Assembly (NCBI RefSeq): GCF_033115175.1
Contig: NC_084836.1
Coordinates: forward strand, 68,433,297 to 68,497,296
Source: Lepus europaeus
Taxonomy: Eukaryota > Chordata > Mammalia > Lagomorpha > Leporidae
Direction: 5' to 3'
DNA: 64,000 bases
Every line of letters begins with the position of its first letter. Within the stretch, counting starts at the first letter, position 1. The notes below the pieces were generated by a model. It was given only the letters and a program-made list of their open reading frames with translations, was not told the origin of the DNA and made no database searches. Made by a program: the position numbers and the translations under genes. Shown in pieces: positions 1-11,921 of this stretch.

Positions 1-1463
1 AGCCACAGAGACTCGAGGTTCGAGGGGGCAGGCAGCCTGGACCCTCCTGGAGAGTGCCCAGAGAGAAAATGCTGGGCTCACCAGAGTGGCTTCCTCATGC
101 CGGCACTGCCTAACCAGGTGGAGCAAACCAAATTCAGATAAATCGTGTTTTCTCAGGGAAAGGACAAGGGTGATTTCCAGGCTGGGTCTCCCGGCCTGAC
201 TCCTGCAGGGAGAGATGATGGGGACAGCAGTGGACATCGGACATCACCTGGCTTGGGCTGAGCTGAGGGTGGAGCCCCAGGAGGCGGGTCTGGAGAAAGC
301 CCCCGAGAGAAGGAGGCGGGCAGGAGGGGAGCATTTCAGAGCTGGAAAAGTGATCAGCGGCTCTGATGAGGCTGGAGTGGGGCGGGCAGCCTCGGGCCCC
401 AAGCTTGGACAAAGGTGGCCGCCAGGCTGAGCCCTCCCCCGACCCAAGGCCCACATGGAGCGGGGGCCAGGCAGGGGCCCAGTGCCCTTCCTGGAGATCG
501 GGATGAGGCTGAGTCTGCAGGTGCAGCATTGGCAGCCTGGGTCCTGGGTCCAGCTCGCAGCTCCTCAGGGCCTTTACCTAGAGCAACCCCAGCTTCCTGG
601 GTCGTCCAGGGGCTGTCTGATCGGTGACTGTGGGAACTGAGATTTTATGGGCCGCTTACCCACTGCGGGAGCTGGGCCCCCCCACGTCAGCTTCCTCCCA
701 GCCCCAAGCAGGTGCCCACCCCCCTGCTGTGTCTCCTCCCAAGCTCCCTCTCCTGCTTTGTCAGTTGTAGGTGGAGCTCCTGTAGTCCCCGGGCTGGGGG
801 TGGGGGCACAGAACAGTGGGACTTACTCTCCGGTGCTGCGATTGGCCAGAGGGCCATGGGAGGGGGCTCATGGACGCAGCTGGGAGTATGTGTGTATATG
901 TGTGCATACGCATGGGTGCGTGGCTGTTTGAGGAGTGGGGGCTGGGGTGTCCACTGTGCCCAGATCATTGGGCAGAGACAAAGGACTTTCATCTGGCCTG
1001 GAGCAAGGATCAGGCCCCTGGCAGACCATGTCCCTACCTGATCAAGCCGGTTAGGGAGCGCACCTGTCCAGCCTTATTCCCTCCCACTACCCCTGGGCGT
1101 GGTGGGGGCTTTGTCAGCGTGGACGGGTCACTGCATGAGTGACTGTAGTTTTAGCTGGGGTCGTGGCTGAGACTTAAGAGGCTGTGGGGCACAGGGGAGA
1201 TGCACACCTAAGGAGACAGACAGCCTACACTGGGGAAGAAGTGGTGGGAGGCTTTGACACGTCTTGGGAACTTCCTTGCTGATGGTAATCCAAAGAGACT
1301 TCTTCAAAGAGGGGGTGAGTGAGGCTGCGGCTTGGGCTGGAGCTGAGCATTAGCCAGGGAGCCCTGGAGACCTGCTGATTTTGATGTGAGGGCCCTGCTC
1401 GGGACTGGGCATTTTGGCCAAGGCTCCGGTAAGGAAGGGCTGGCAGGATAGGTCCAGGTCCTT
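1..1463. other. Intergenic, GC-rich, no gene seen
   Basis: No reading frame here resembles a known protein, and no splice-bounded exon or recognisable repeat was found. The DNA is moderately GC-rich with G-rich runs. It lies more than 12 kb upstream of the FIGNL2 coding exon, so a 5' untranslated exon of that gene could be present, but nothing in the sequence proves one. Confidence 0.4.
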
Positions 1464-1809
1464 CTTTTTTAAAAAAATATTTATTTATTTATTTGAAAGT
1501 CAGAGTTATACAGAGGGAGAAGGAGAGGCAGAGAGAGAGAGAGAGAGAGGTCTTCCATTCGCTGGTTTACTCTCCAAGTGGCCGCAACGGCCAGAGCTGT
1601 GCCGATCCGAAGCCAGGAGCCAGGAGCTTCTTCCGGGTCTCCCACATGGGTGTAGAGGCCCAAGCCTTTGGGCCATCTTCTACTGCTTTCCCAGGCCACA
1701 GCAGAGAGCTGGATTGGAAGAGGAGTATCCGGGACTAGAACCGGCACCCATATAGGATGCTGGCACTGGCAGGCTGCAGCTTTACCCACTACGCCACAGC
1801 GCCAGCCCC
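1464..1809 (-). mobile_element. CSINE, full length
   Basis: Rabbit C-repeat in reverse orientation. It starts with the A/T-rich tail complement (TTTATTTATTT), then a GA-rich block, and ends at the tRNA-like head (complement of the GGGGCTGGCGCTGTGG type). About 345 bp. Confidence 0.93.
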
Positions 1810-2624
1810 TCCAGGGCCCCTCTTCCTAGCTGTGGTGACCTTCGCAGGTTCACTTTGCCTCCTTGAGCCACCGTTTCCTCCCTTGGACAATGATGGGGAG
1901 AAGGACACCTGTCTGGCGGGCACGGGGCGAGGCGTGGGAGTGAGGGACCACTGTGAGGCTGGGAGAAGGAGCCGGCTCCTTCCACAAGGGTGTGGCCCCT
2001 GGCCTAGCTTCTCAGGACCACAACAGATGGTCCCAGCGCGGCTGTGGCCCTGACCGCGGATGCAGGCAGGGATTTCAGTGCCGCCCCCTCCCCGGCATGC
2101 ACACACACACACACACACACAGAGCCCAGATGCGGCAGCTTCTCCCGCTGACCGCCTGCTGTTTGGCATTTGACACATGAGGAGGGCCGAGGCCGCAGCC
2201 CCACCCCCACACCACCCCACCCCCGGCCCAGAGAGGAGCCAGGCTGGCGCGGAGGCCTCACTGCCTCCAGGAAGCAGGTTCCCAAGGGCCCTGATCTCTT
2301 TACCATGTGTCCGGCGGCCTTTGATGGGAATTCCATCGGCCCTTTTGTCCTCTCTCGGGGGCCTGAGTGGCGGTGGAGACAGAAGGAGGGAGATTTTTTT
2401 TAAAGAGGGAGTCCAGGTGGGGCCTGTGGGGGCTGGGGTGGGTGCCTTTCAGCTCCAGCCAGGCCAGGGCTGCATGGTCTCCTGGGTTCACAGACACAAA
2501 CTCCCCTGTCACCCCCGAGGTAGCCTCCCGGCCCCACCTCCTGCAGCTTAGTGTCCTAGGTGGGCTCAAATGTGGTCACCTTGACTCTTTTCTTTATCTG
2601 ACACAGAGGTAACTTCAAGTCCCT
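1810..2624. other. Intergenic with a (CA)n microsatellite
   Basis: No gene seen. A perfect CA run of about 12 units lies at 2,099-2,122. The rest is GC-rich unique-looking DNA. Confidence 0.45.
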
Positions 2625-3205
2625 TTGCTCCCCCATCCATCCATCAACCCACCCACCCATCTGTCCATCCATCTGTCCATCTATCCATTTATCCATTCAC
2701 CCATCCCCACACACTTATCCACCCGCTCATCCATCCATCCGTCCATCCGTCTGTCCACCTATCCATCCATACACCCATCCACACACATCTGTCTACTCAC
2801 TCATCCATCTGTCCATCTATCCATCCACCTATCTACCCACCCCTCCATCCATCCACCCACTCATCCATCTGTCCATTTATCCATCTACCTATCTATCCAT
2901 CCACCCATCCACACACACCCATCCATTCATCATCCATCCATCTGTCCATCCACTCATCCATCTGTCCATCCACTCATCCATCTGTCCATTTATCCATCCA
3001 TCCGTCCATCCACCCATCCATCTGTCCAACTACCCATCCATTCACCCACCCACACACACTCATCCATCTACCCACTCATCCACCCACCCACTCATCTTTC
3101 TGCCCAGTTATCCATCCACCCATCCATCCATCCACTCACCCATCTGTCCATTTATCCATCCATCCATCTACCTACCCACCCACACATCCATGCGTCCATC
3201 CATCT
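2625..3205 (+). repeat. (ATCC)n satellite, ~580 bp
   Basis: A long tetranucleotide array of CATC/ATCC units with frequent single-base variants (ATCT, ACCC, GTCC). The unit drifts in phase without creating stops, so an apparent 201-codon frame rich in Pro, Ser, Ile and His runs through it. Its composition is wholly explained by the repeat, so I do not call a gene. Confidence 0.97.
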
Positions 3206-3520
3206 ATCCTACAGCCCATTAAGAACTTAGTGTGTGCCAGGCACCGTCGTAGGTGCTTGAGATATATCAGTAGATGAAACAAAGTCCTTCACTCATGGAA
3301 ACCCTCCTGGGTCACACAGACAAGGAAGTCCTCATCGGATTAGGCTGAGTGCCATACAGCCAACATCAGACTGAGGGGGACAGTGGGGCTGGAGCGGAGC
3401 AGGTAAAGCCCACCTGCTGAGGGTTTAAGAACCAGGCAGGCCAGGGTGATGAGTTTGGAATTTATCCTGAGTGCCGTGGGAGCCAGCAGATGCTTTGGGG
3501 AAGAATGAATGATAGGGAGT
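3206..3520 (+). mobile_element. L2-like LINE fragment
   Basis: The segment from TGTGTGCCAGGCACCGTC through GATGAAACAAAGTCCTTCAC, and later TGAGTTTGGAATTTATCCTG, follows the familiar LINE-2 3' region with heavy divergence. Identified from memory of the consensus, not by alignment. Confidence 0.6.
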
Positions 3521-4420
3521 GTTTGCTAGGCCCCTAGGTGGGTGCTGATGCTAGCCGGTACATAGGGTGGCGTAGAGCTGGGGACGTGAGCTGGGAGACT
3601 GCTGCCGCCATCCAGCGGGGAACTGTCCCTGGAGGCAGCGAGAAATGGCTTCTCTGGGATAGAGTTTGAAGTTCAGCCTGCAGGACTTGGTGGCGGGAAG
3701 GGTGACAGTGAGGGTGACGCTGCCCTAGTCCGTGATGAGGAAGATGGAGGGCGGGCAGGCAAAGCTTGCTTCTGGAAGCGTTGGTTCTGCAGCTCAGTCC
3801 GGGCTATGGGGGTGTCAGGGAGAAGTGTGGCAGTGGGGGGAGGGGGACGCTGGCTTGAAGAGCCAGCCCAGTGCTGGGAGTTGTGCACCGAGGGCTGACC
3901 ACTGACCAGCAGTGTGCGCGTGGTGCAGGTGGCGTGTGGGGCAGGGTGCCTGGCTGTACCTGGAGTAGCCACTTCACTGTTGTTGTGTTGGGGGTGCAGG
4001 TGCAGGGTAACAAGCAAGTAGAGAGAGGATGTAGCTAGAGGGGATTTAGATATTTTGGTGTTTTTTTTCCCCCATGAAATTGGACGAATACTCCAGTATT
4101 TGTTAGTGGGGCTTGTTCCAGCCTCCCCAGGAAGGCCAGGGTTCTGTTGGAGCTGGAGAGGCCGGGGAGGGATGCGGGAACTGATCAGGGAAGCAGAGGG
4201 AAGAGTAGGTGGCGGCGGGGGGCGGGGCACTGTGATGGGCGATGGGTGGCAGTGGGCGGCAGTGCCGGGAGAGGGCTGGCCTTGGAGCTGAACAGGGAAG
4301 GGCGGCCATGCCAGGATATTAGGGGAGCAGCGCTGGCTGGCTCCGTGCTGGGCGTGGCACGCTCACCTTCCCCCACCAAGGACAGAGTGTGAGGGCAGGA
4401 GAGGCTATGTCCCCGCAGTG
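3521..4420. other. Intergenic, no gene seen
   Basis: G-rich unique sequence between an L2 fragment and a MIR. Apparent open frames are low-complexity and have no family features. Confidence 0.35.
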
Positions 4421-4424
4421 TGCA

Positions 4425-4545
4425 TCTTTGTCTCACCCAGCCTGGGCAGGTGGCACAGAACTCAGGCCAGTCAGATTCCAAACTCTGGTTCCGGTTCTCC
4501 CTGCAGAAGGTTGTGTGGCCTTGGGCCAACCGCTGTCTCCCTGGG
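4425..4545 (+). mobile_element. MIR fragment
   Basis: Contains the MIR core pattern TTGTGTGGCCTTGGGCCAAC preceded by a degenerate 'CCAGACT...GGTTC' stretch. Diverged. Confidence 0.55.
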
Positions 4546-4794
4546 TGCTGCTGTCTCCTTCTCTCCGGGCTGGGACCTCCCCTACACCCCATCCCCAGGG
4601 CATCCCCTCTTCCCTCTTCCAGATCCCAAGTCTGCATCCGAAAAGACTCTCAGCTGTGTCTGAAGCCCCAGCTTTCTTCTCTGCACGGCTTAAAAAAAAA
4701 TCATTCTCCCGTGATTCCTCCTCAATGATTAACATTTGTCTAGGTGTTTTAAGGGTAATAGAATGACAAGTTTTCATTTTAAAGCTTACTTTTG

Positions 4795-5082
4795 GGGGCT
4801 GGCACTGTGGTGTGGAGAGCTAAGCCTCCACCTGCAGCGCAGGCAACCCATGTGGCTGCTGGTTCGAGTCCCGGCTGCTCCACTTCTGATCCAGCTCCCG
4901 GCTGATGCACCTGGGAAAGCAATGGAGGATGGACCAAGTGGATGGAGTTCTAGGCTGCTGGCTTTGGCCTGGCCCAGCCCCAGCCCCAACTATTGTGGCT
5001 GTTTGGGAAGTGAACCAGCAGATCGGAGATCTCTCCCCAACTCCTCCACCTTTCAAAAAAAAAAAAAAAAAAAAAAGCTTTA
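4795..5082 (+). mobile_element. CSINE, older subfamily
   Basis: Head GGGGGCTGGCACTGTGGTGT, B-box-like GGTTCGAGTCCCGGC, and a long A tail. Flanked by an imperfect TSD (AAAGCTT). Confidence 0.88.
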
Positions 5083-5335
5083 AAAACTTGTATATATCCA
5101 TGGTGTACAAGTATGAAGTCTTGAAATCTGCATACATTGGGGGATGACTAAATCAAACTAATTAACATATGCACTGCCTCACATACTTATCTGTGTGGAG
5201 AACACTTAGAATCTACTCCCTTAGCGATTTCCAATACTGAGTACGTTGTGATTGACCACAATCACCACACTGAACAATAGCTCTCTTGCACTGACTTCTC
5301 CTAACAGAAACTTGGCATCCTTTGAACACCTCCCC
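5083..5335 (+). mobile_element. L1 3' UTR fragment
   Basis: The run AATTAACATATGCACTGCCT, then CTCACATACTTATC, AACACTTAGAATCTACTCCC and ACAATAGCTCTCTTGCACTG follows the 3' untranslated end of an old mammalian LINE-1 closely. No ORF part is present. A CT-rich stretch follows (5,328-5,425). Confidence 0.75.
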
Positions 5336-5425
5336 CTCCCTGCTTCCTCCCTCCCACCCTTCCTCCCTCCCCCCTCCTTTCTCTTTCTTTTTCTCTCTCT
5401 TTCCTGTCTCCCTCCTTCCTGCCTG
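5328..5425 (+). repeat. CT-rich low-complexity tract
   Basis: Nearly pure pyrimidine (CCCTCC/CTTTCT). It could be the degenerate continuation of the preceding L1 3' end. Confidence 0.7.
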
Positions 5426-6253
5426 GCTACGGACACTCCCACCTTGTCTTCCAGCCTGGGAGCCTGGGCCCAGTCTGCATGTCTTCAGTGCTGGTCCCTG
5501 GGCCCGGCCTGCTGGAGGTGGCGTAAAAACTTGCTGTCTGCAAAGAGGAGGCAGTGGCGCCGTGCACCTGCCGCAAATGCGTTGCAGCCTGAACACGCTG
5601 GATCATGCAGTTTCCACTCTGGCCTCCTACGGCTCATCCCGAACATGCATTGAGCCCCACCCAAACCAGACCCTGGCCCAGGTCCCCGGCATCCCCCAGG
5701 CAGAGTTCCGGGGTGGGGTGGGCAACAGTCCTCTCCGGTGCCGTTGTCACCCCTCCCATTGTCACCCCTCCATCTCCTCTCTCTTGCTGTAACTGGAGAT
5801 TGGCATGAGGGGGCAGGGCCCAGAGGAGGGGGCACAGTCTTGTTGAGGCTCTGCCAGGCAGCCAGCCCAAGACCCCCACCCCTTCCCCCCCACCCCTGCA
5901 ACCCACCCAGGGCACCGGTTGTGAGCAGCAGACAAAAAGCCTGGAACAAAAGGCCTGTGAATGGATGAATGGGGTTTCCCTGTGCGGGGCCGGACAATGG
6001 GATTCTCCACGCAGCCCCTCGGTCCCAGGCGGAGATAATGGAGTGGAGAAGCCTTGCCCAGAAGGGCGGCCTCGGCCTCTTCTCCACACAGGCGCGCATC
6101 CGCTGTGCAGCTGCCCCTCCTTCTCCACCCTGCCCCCAAGCCCTATTTGGTCTGGGGGTGGGGGGTGGGGGGTGTCGGTCCTTCCTCCTGGTAATGAATC
6201 CACAATCTCAGTTTCTGTTAAGATCTAGGGAGGTCTTGGGCTTCCCACCTTGC
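5426..6253. other. Intergenic, no gene seen
   Basis: GC-rich unique sequence. Several overlapping open frames on both strands exist only because of base composition; none carries a recognisable domain. Confidence 0.35.
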
Positions 6254-6518
6254 ATAAAATGTGTTCATTTAATTGAAAAGCAGAGCAACAGAGAGGGAGA
6301 GAGCAAGATCTTCCATCCACTGGTTCGCTCTCCAGATGCCTGCTACAGCTAGGTCTGGATCAGGCTGAAGCCAGAAGCCAGGAACTCCATCCGGGTCTCC
6401 CCATGGGTGCAGGGACCCAAGCACTTGGGTCATCTTCTGCTGTTTTCCCAGGTGCACTAGCAAGGAGCTGGGTCGGAGGTGGAGCAGCTGGGACTAGAAC
6501 TGGTGACCATATGGACTC
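6254..6518 (-). mobile_element. CSINE, truncated at its head
   Basis: Reverse-orientation C-repeat that ends at a CATATGG motif and lacks the tRNA-like head. It is followed by a short pyrimidine piece (6,519-6,552) that looks like the 3' portion of another copy. Confidence 0.85.
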
Positions 6519-6552
6519 CCTTTCTGTCTCTCCCTCTCTCTGTAACTCTTTT

Positions 6553-6888
6553 TTTTCTTAAATTTATTTATTTGAAAGGCAGGGTTACAGAGGGAGGGAA
6601 GGAAAGACAGAGACAACCACAGAAAGAGAGATCTGCCATCCACTGGTTCACTCCCCAGTTGGCCGCAACAGCCAGAGTTGTGCTGATCAGAAGCCAGGAG
6701 CTGGCTTCTTCCAGGTCTCCCACATGTGTGGGGGGGACCAAGCACCTGGGCCATCTTCCACTGCTTTCCCAGGGACATGAGCAGGGAGCTGGATTGGAAG
6801 TGGAACAGCTGGGCCTTGAACCGGCGCCCATAAGGGATGCCGGCATCACAGGTGGTAGCTTTACCCACTATGCCACAGTGCTGGCCTT
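6553..6888 (-). mobile_element. CSINE, full length
   Basis: Tail complement TTAAATTTATTTATTTGAAA at one end, head complement CCACTATGCCACAGTGCTGG at the other. Confidence 0.93.
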
Positions 6889-6921
6889 AAAGATTTATTT
6901 ACTTATTTGAAGTCATGGAGT

Positions 6922-6967
<46 letters not shown>

Positions 6968-7254
6968 GAGAGAGAGAGAAAGAAAACAATATCTTCTGTC
7001 TGCTGGTTCACTCCCCAAATGGCCACAATGGCCAGGGCTGAGCCAGGTTGAAGCCAGGAGTCAGAAGCTTCTTCCAGATCTCCCATGTGGGTGGCCAGGG
7101 CCCAAGCACTTGGGCCATCATCTGTTGCTTTTCCCAGGTCATCAGCAGAGAGCTGGATTGGAAGTGGAGCAGCCAGGACTTGAACTGGTGCCCATACAGG
7201 GATGCTGATGTTCCAGGCAGCAGCTTAACCCACTGAGCCACAATGCCAGCCCCT
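6889..7254 (-). mobile_element. CSINE with expanded (GA)n
   Basis: Directly abuts the preceding copy. The internal GA block has expanded to about 60 bp (6,922-6,985). It ends at the head complement ending in GCCAGCCCC. Confidence 0.92.
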
Positions 7255-7779
7255 GAAATTTATTGTAAAGGTTTCTAGAGGGAAGAAAAATGTCTGAAGT
7301 CTACCTACCAAAGCCAACTGTCTCAACACACAGATGACGAAAGTGGACACACAGCAGGGTCAGGGGTCTGGCCTGTGGTCACAGTGACAGCTCAGGTACC
7401 TGCAGCCCAGGATGCCAGGGGAAGGGGGAGGGGCGCACCATCTGAGCCTGCCTCAGGCCACATGCCTGGAGGGCCACAGGGGGCAGAAGCACCTGGGGGG
7501 GGGGCACGTGGCAAATAGGTGTGGCAGGGCGCAGCCGGTCTGCCCAGCCTCAGGGTACAGTGTTAACAGGCAGCAGGTTCACAAGCAAGAGTCCCCTCTG
7601 CTCGGGCCGTTTTGCTGGGAGGAGATGAGATTCTTCAGTGCACAGCTCTGGGCCATGGCCACGCTTGTGAGCCAGCACACAGGAGTGTTGGTACAGCCGA
7701 GTTGTGACCCAAGGACCAAGGGCTGGGCTGAGAGGCAGCCTGGCAAATCTGCAGGCCTGGCTCTGTAGCCAGAGTGCTG

Positions 7780-7925
7780 GGCTCCACTGTGGAGTGGCTG
7801 TGGGACCTCGAAGAAGTGGTATTCCCTCTGACCCTCAGTCTCCTCATCTGGAGAATGGGATGATAATGGTATTGATCTCAGGACTGCCAGGGCTACGTGA
7901 GATATTGCAAAGCAGAGAATGGGGC
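7780..7925 (+). mobile_element. MIR
   Basis: Matches the MIR pattern 'tgtgggacct...ctgaccctcagtctcctcatctggagaatgg' across its core. Confidence 0.75.
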
Positions 7926-8127
7926 TGGTCGGCTTCCATGGCTTGGGTGCTGGGGAAAGGCACAAAGATCAGTGTGCCACGTCACAGTTGGCCGGAAACA
8001 CCGGCAGAGAATGTTCCGGCTCCCTTCTCCCTGGGGGGGGGGGTGCAGACATGCTGAGTCACTGGCAGCACGGGTTGCTGGGTGGGCTCTTAGTGGATGC
8101 TGGACTGTGTACTTCACCGACATTCTT

Positions 8128-8460
8128 TTTTTTTTTTTTTTTTTACTTTTAAAAATGTTTTATTTACTTATTTGAGAAGCAGAGTCACAGACAGACAGAC
8201 AGAGAGAGATCTTCCATCTGCTGGTTCACTCCCCAGATGGCTGGAGCTGCGCCAATCCGAAGCCAGGAGCCAGGAGCTTCTTCCAGGTCTCCCACGTGGG
8301 TGTGGGAGCCCAAGGACTTGGGCCATCTTCCACTGCTTCCCCAGGACACAGCAGAGAGCTGGGTCAGGAAGTGGAGCAGCCGGGACTCAAACTGGCGCCC
8401 ATATGGGATGCTGGCACTGCAGGCAGCAGCTTTACCCGATATGCTACAGCATTGGCCTCC
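8128..8460 (-). mobile_element. CSINE, full length
   Basis: T-rich tail complement at 8,128, GACAGACAGACAGAGAGAG block, and head complement ending ATGCTACAGCATTGGCC. Confidence 0.92.
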
Positions 8461-8477
8461 CAACATTCTTTTTTTAA

Positions 8478-8560
8478 CCTTTAAAACCAATCTGTGTCCT
8501 TTACCGGATGGAGAAACTGAGGCTGGATGAGGGCCAGCACCATGGGTCACACAGAGCCTA
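8478..8560 (-). mobile_element. MIR fragment
   Basis: Complement of the MIR core (GGAGAAACTGAGGCT...GGGTCACACAGAGCC). It lies directly beside a CSINE. Confidence 0.5.
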
Positions 8561-10380
8561 AGCCTCCATGAAGACCAGGTCTCTAGCAGTCAGAGCTGAT
8601 TCTCAGGGGACTGGGTGTGGCCCGGGAACCTGGAAGGTGCTCTCAGGGGCAGGGGCTTCTTTCCTGCAGGCTCGGGCAGGAGCTGGAATGGGGGGTGCTG
8701 TCTGTGTAATAGCAGGATTGCGGCCTGTGGCCGGCCTGGGGACAGGGAGGGGAGACAGCAGGCTCCACCCACCCTCTGGAGGCTGTGTGCGCTGTGCGCA
8801 CGCCAGCAAGCTGGGTCACACAGAGCATGCACATGTGAGCAGCGTTCTCGGCCCCACTGCAGCCTCACCCGTGTCTGCCTCACACTTCTGCTCTCCTCCT
8901 GCCCTCCTGTGGAGCCTGGTCCAGGGGCGGCTGCGTTCTGTCTCCGGAAGGAGGGGGTGAGGGTCCTACAGGCTCCAGGATAGCCTATGGCTGCCTTGCT
9001 CGCAGGAGGAACAGGGGAGGCCCGCCAGCAGAGGGCGCATTGCTTCAGGCAGAGCCTGACGCCCCAGGAGCAGCGCAGAAGGGGAGCAGGGGACTGGCTT
9101 CTGGGGGGGGGGGGGAACTGGCTGTTGGGGGGGGGGCTGGGTCCAGGGCGGTATCTGGAAGGCGGGAAAAGCTGAGCCGTTCTGAGAGAGGAGGGGGAGC
9201 TCACCTGGGCACCAGCTCCCAGCCTGAGGTCCAGCGGGGATGGCAAGATGAAATCAGGGCCCGAGGTGAGGGAGATCCACGCAATGGCTGCATTTTTTTT
9301 CTTTCCTGGCTGAAATGGGAAGAGAGTTCCCCGGAGTGGAAGGGCCGGTATCCGAGGAGGCTGAGGGTTAGCCATCAAGTCCCGGACAAGGTCCCACTGG
9401 GGAAGGGGCTGAATCCAGGGGTGAAAAGAGGGGGTGGCATGGAGTTGGGGTGCAAGTGTGGAGGAGGACTCAAGCGACCCACCATCTCCAGCATGCAGCG
9501 GGGGCCCTGAGGTTGGTCTGAGGGTGAGGATTTTTAGGGAGGACCACTGGGGGCCAGGGTCCGAGGGAGCTCGGCCCAGGGTCTCTGGGTACAGGGACCG
9601 AGGATACCACGTGACAGCAACCAGGAGGACCAGAGCAGCCAGCAGGGCCTGGAGGAGATGTGTGTGTGGATACGTCTAGATCCAGAGGCTTTTTTTAAAT
9701 TTTAAAATCATAATTCAAAGCAGTCATGATGTAAGTCAGCCCCAAATCACCCATGTCTTGGGTGCACGTGGCGCGCTGATGTCCACATACGCAGTGGAAG
9801 GGGGACGTCCACCTGCCCCGAAGTTGCCCTTGGGGTCCTGTCCTCCAGCTGCTTGGACACACACAGCGCATTATTCCCCGAAGTCCACGCCTTTCGGCAC
9901 GGGGCTGCTTCTCCCTGGCACCAAAGCCCACTCTCTTCCCTCTATGGGAAGGAGCCAAGGCAGAGATACCGGTAAATAGGAAACAAACAAACAAACAACA
10001 ACAACAACAAAAACAAAACCAAACCCAAATCCCAAACCGGCTAGGGGTCCATGCAGCAATACAACGCTTACCTCCCGTGACCCTGCCACAGCCACTTGTG
10101 ACCTTGAAGTTGCAGGAAATTACCGAGTAATGCCGCCCATCTCAGGGGGCCCTGTGGGCAAGAGCTGCCCCCAGACCACTCTCAGCTCTGCGCCCTCGTG
10201 CCTCTAGAGGGAGGCTGCACCGGCTTACACCTTCAGAGTCTGTCTTCTGCCCCAGAGAGGACACTGGGTGATCTCCAGCTTCTTCTCTAGCCTTGCTCAA
10301 AGCTCTGGTGGTCCTGGCATGTCTGGGTGCTCCTCACGGTCCCACAGGCTGCACACTGCCCAGGAGCTCTGCTGCTTCGT
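8561..10380. other. Intergenic, GC-rich, no gene seen
   Basis: No exon recognised. Contains G-runs at 9,102-9,114 and 9,126-9,135 and a CAA repeat. A CTCF-like word, CCGCCAGCAGAGGGCGC, sits at about 9,022-9,038. Confidence 0.35.
9983..10020 (+). repeat. (CAA)n microsatellite
   Basis: Interrupted AAAC/CAA repeat. Confidence 0.9.
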
Positions 10381-10381
10381 T

Positions 10382-10656
10382 TTTTATCAAAGATTTATTT
10401 TTATTTATTTGAAAGCATTACAGAGAGAGAAAGGTCTTCCACCACTGGTTCACTCCCTAAATGACTGCAGCAATCTGAAGGCAGGAGCCAGGAGCTTCCT
10501 CTGGGTCTCCCACACAGGGGCCCAAGGACCTGCGCCATCTTCCACTGCTTTCCCAGGCCATAGCAGAGAGCTGGATGGGAAGTGGAGCAGCCGGGACTCG
10601 AACCAGCGTCCATATGGGATGCGGGCGCTTCAGGATGGGGCTTCAAACGCAGCCCT
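10382..10656 (-). mobile_element. CSINE, slightly shortened
   Basis: Reverse C-repeat with an intact tail side and a degraded head. A 20-base T run follows. Confidence 0.88.
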
Positions 10657-10749
10657 CTTTTTTTTTTTTTTTTTTTCTTTCCTAAGACAATCTGAGGCTT
10701 TGACTAGTACAGGAGTCTCTGCCCTTTCACTACTTTATCTGCTCTAAAT

Positions 10750-11028
10750 CTTTTCATTTTTAATGTATTGGAAAGGGGGAGAGACAGAGAAAGATCTTTC
10801 ATCTTCCGGTTCATTCCTCAGGTGCCTAAAGCAGCAGGGCTGGGTCTGGCTGGAGCCAGGAGCCTGGAACTCCATCCTGGTCTCCCACGTGGGTGGCAGA
10901 GGCCCGGGTACTTGGCCATCACCTGCTGCTTCCCAGTGTTTAGTAGCAGGGAGCTGGATTGGAAGAGGAGCCAGGACTCAAACTGGCGCTCTGACATGGA
11001 ATGTGGACATCCCAGTTGGTGGCTTAAC
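10750..11028 (-). mobile_element. Older CSINE, interrupted
   Basis: Older C-repeat variant. Its tRNA-like head end is broken by a younger CSINE that starts at 11,041. Confidence 0.8.
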
Positions 11029-11040
11029 CCTGCTCTACTT

Positions 11041-11397
11041 TTTTTTTTTTTTTAATTTAATTTTTTTTTTTTTTGACAGGCAGAGTGGACAGTGAGAGAG
11101 AGACACAGAGAGAAAGGTCTTCCTTTTTGCCGTTGCCGTTGGTTCACCCTCCAATGGCCACCGCGGTAGGCGCACCACGCTGATCCAATGGCAGGAGCCA
11201 GGTGCTTCTCCTGGTCTCCCATGGGGTGCAGGGCCCAAGCACTTGGGCCATCCTCCACTACACTCCCGGGCCACAGCAGAGAGCTGGCCTGGAAGAAGGA
11301 CAACCGGGACAGGATCGGTGCCCCGACCGGGACTAGAACCCGGTGTACCGGCGCTGCAAGGTGGAGGATTAGCCTAGTGAGCTGCGGCGCCGGCCAA
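11041..11397 (-). mobile_element. Young CSINE, nested, with TSD
   Basis: Young subfamily, marked by GACAGGCAGAGTGGACAGTG and CACCCTCCAATGGCC. Flanked by a perfect 12-base TSD, CCTGCTCTACTT (11,029-11,040 and 11,398-11,409), and inserted into the end of an older SINE. Confidence 0.95.
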
Positions 11398-11539
11398 CCT
11401 GCTCTACTTCTAGGGGGGTACAAATCATACCATACACAGAGCTGTGGGCGTATTATGACGGTTGTCCAGAGGGTGGCAGTAAAGCACCTTGAGAAAGGGC
11501 ACTGCCCTGACTTGCTTTTTAAAAAAATGTATGCGATGG

Positions 11540-11921
11540 GGGCTGGTGCGGTGGCTCACTTGGTTAATCCTTTGCCTGTGGCGCCAGCATCCCATATGAG
11601 TGTTGGGTTCTAGTCCCGGTTGCTCCTTTTCCAGTCCAGCTCTCTGCTGTAGTCCGGGAGAGCAGTGGAGGATGGCCCAAGTGCTTGGGCCCCTGCACCC
11701 ACATGGGAGACCAGGAAGAAGCTCCTGGCTCCTGGCTTTGGATCGGCGCAGTGCCGGCCACAGCGGCCATTTGGAGGGTGAACCAATGGAAGGAAGACCT
11801 TTCTCTCTGTTTCTCTCTCACTGTCAATAACTCTACTTATCAAATAAATAAATAAATGAAAATGTGAGATACACTACACATACATATATACACAATGAAA
11901 TAATAGTCAGCCAAAAAAAAA
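11540..11921 (+). mobile_element. CSINE joined to L1 3' end (chimeric insert)
   Basis: A forward CSINE (11,540-~11,860) runs without a break into a short L1-like 3' end (TATATACACAATGAAATAAT, then AGTCAGCC) and a poly-A tract. The whole unit is flanked by a 19-base direct repeat, AAAAAAATGTATGCGATGG (11,521-11,539 and 11,922-11,940). It therefore appears to have inserted as one event at an L1-endonuclease-type TTTTT/AAAA site. Confidence 0.8.

Noticed and set aside
2625-3230. 201-codon Pro/Ser/Ile/His-rich open frame
   Set aside because: Entirely made of (ATCC)n satellite; no start context, domain or codon signal.
5083-5335. Considered as a conserved non-coding element
   Set aside because: It matches an old L1 3' end, so similarity to other genomes would be repeat-derived.
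8590-9378. 262-codon minus-strand frame in GC-rich intergenic DNA
   Set aside because: No domain, low-complexity composition, no splice or Kozak support; expected by base composition.
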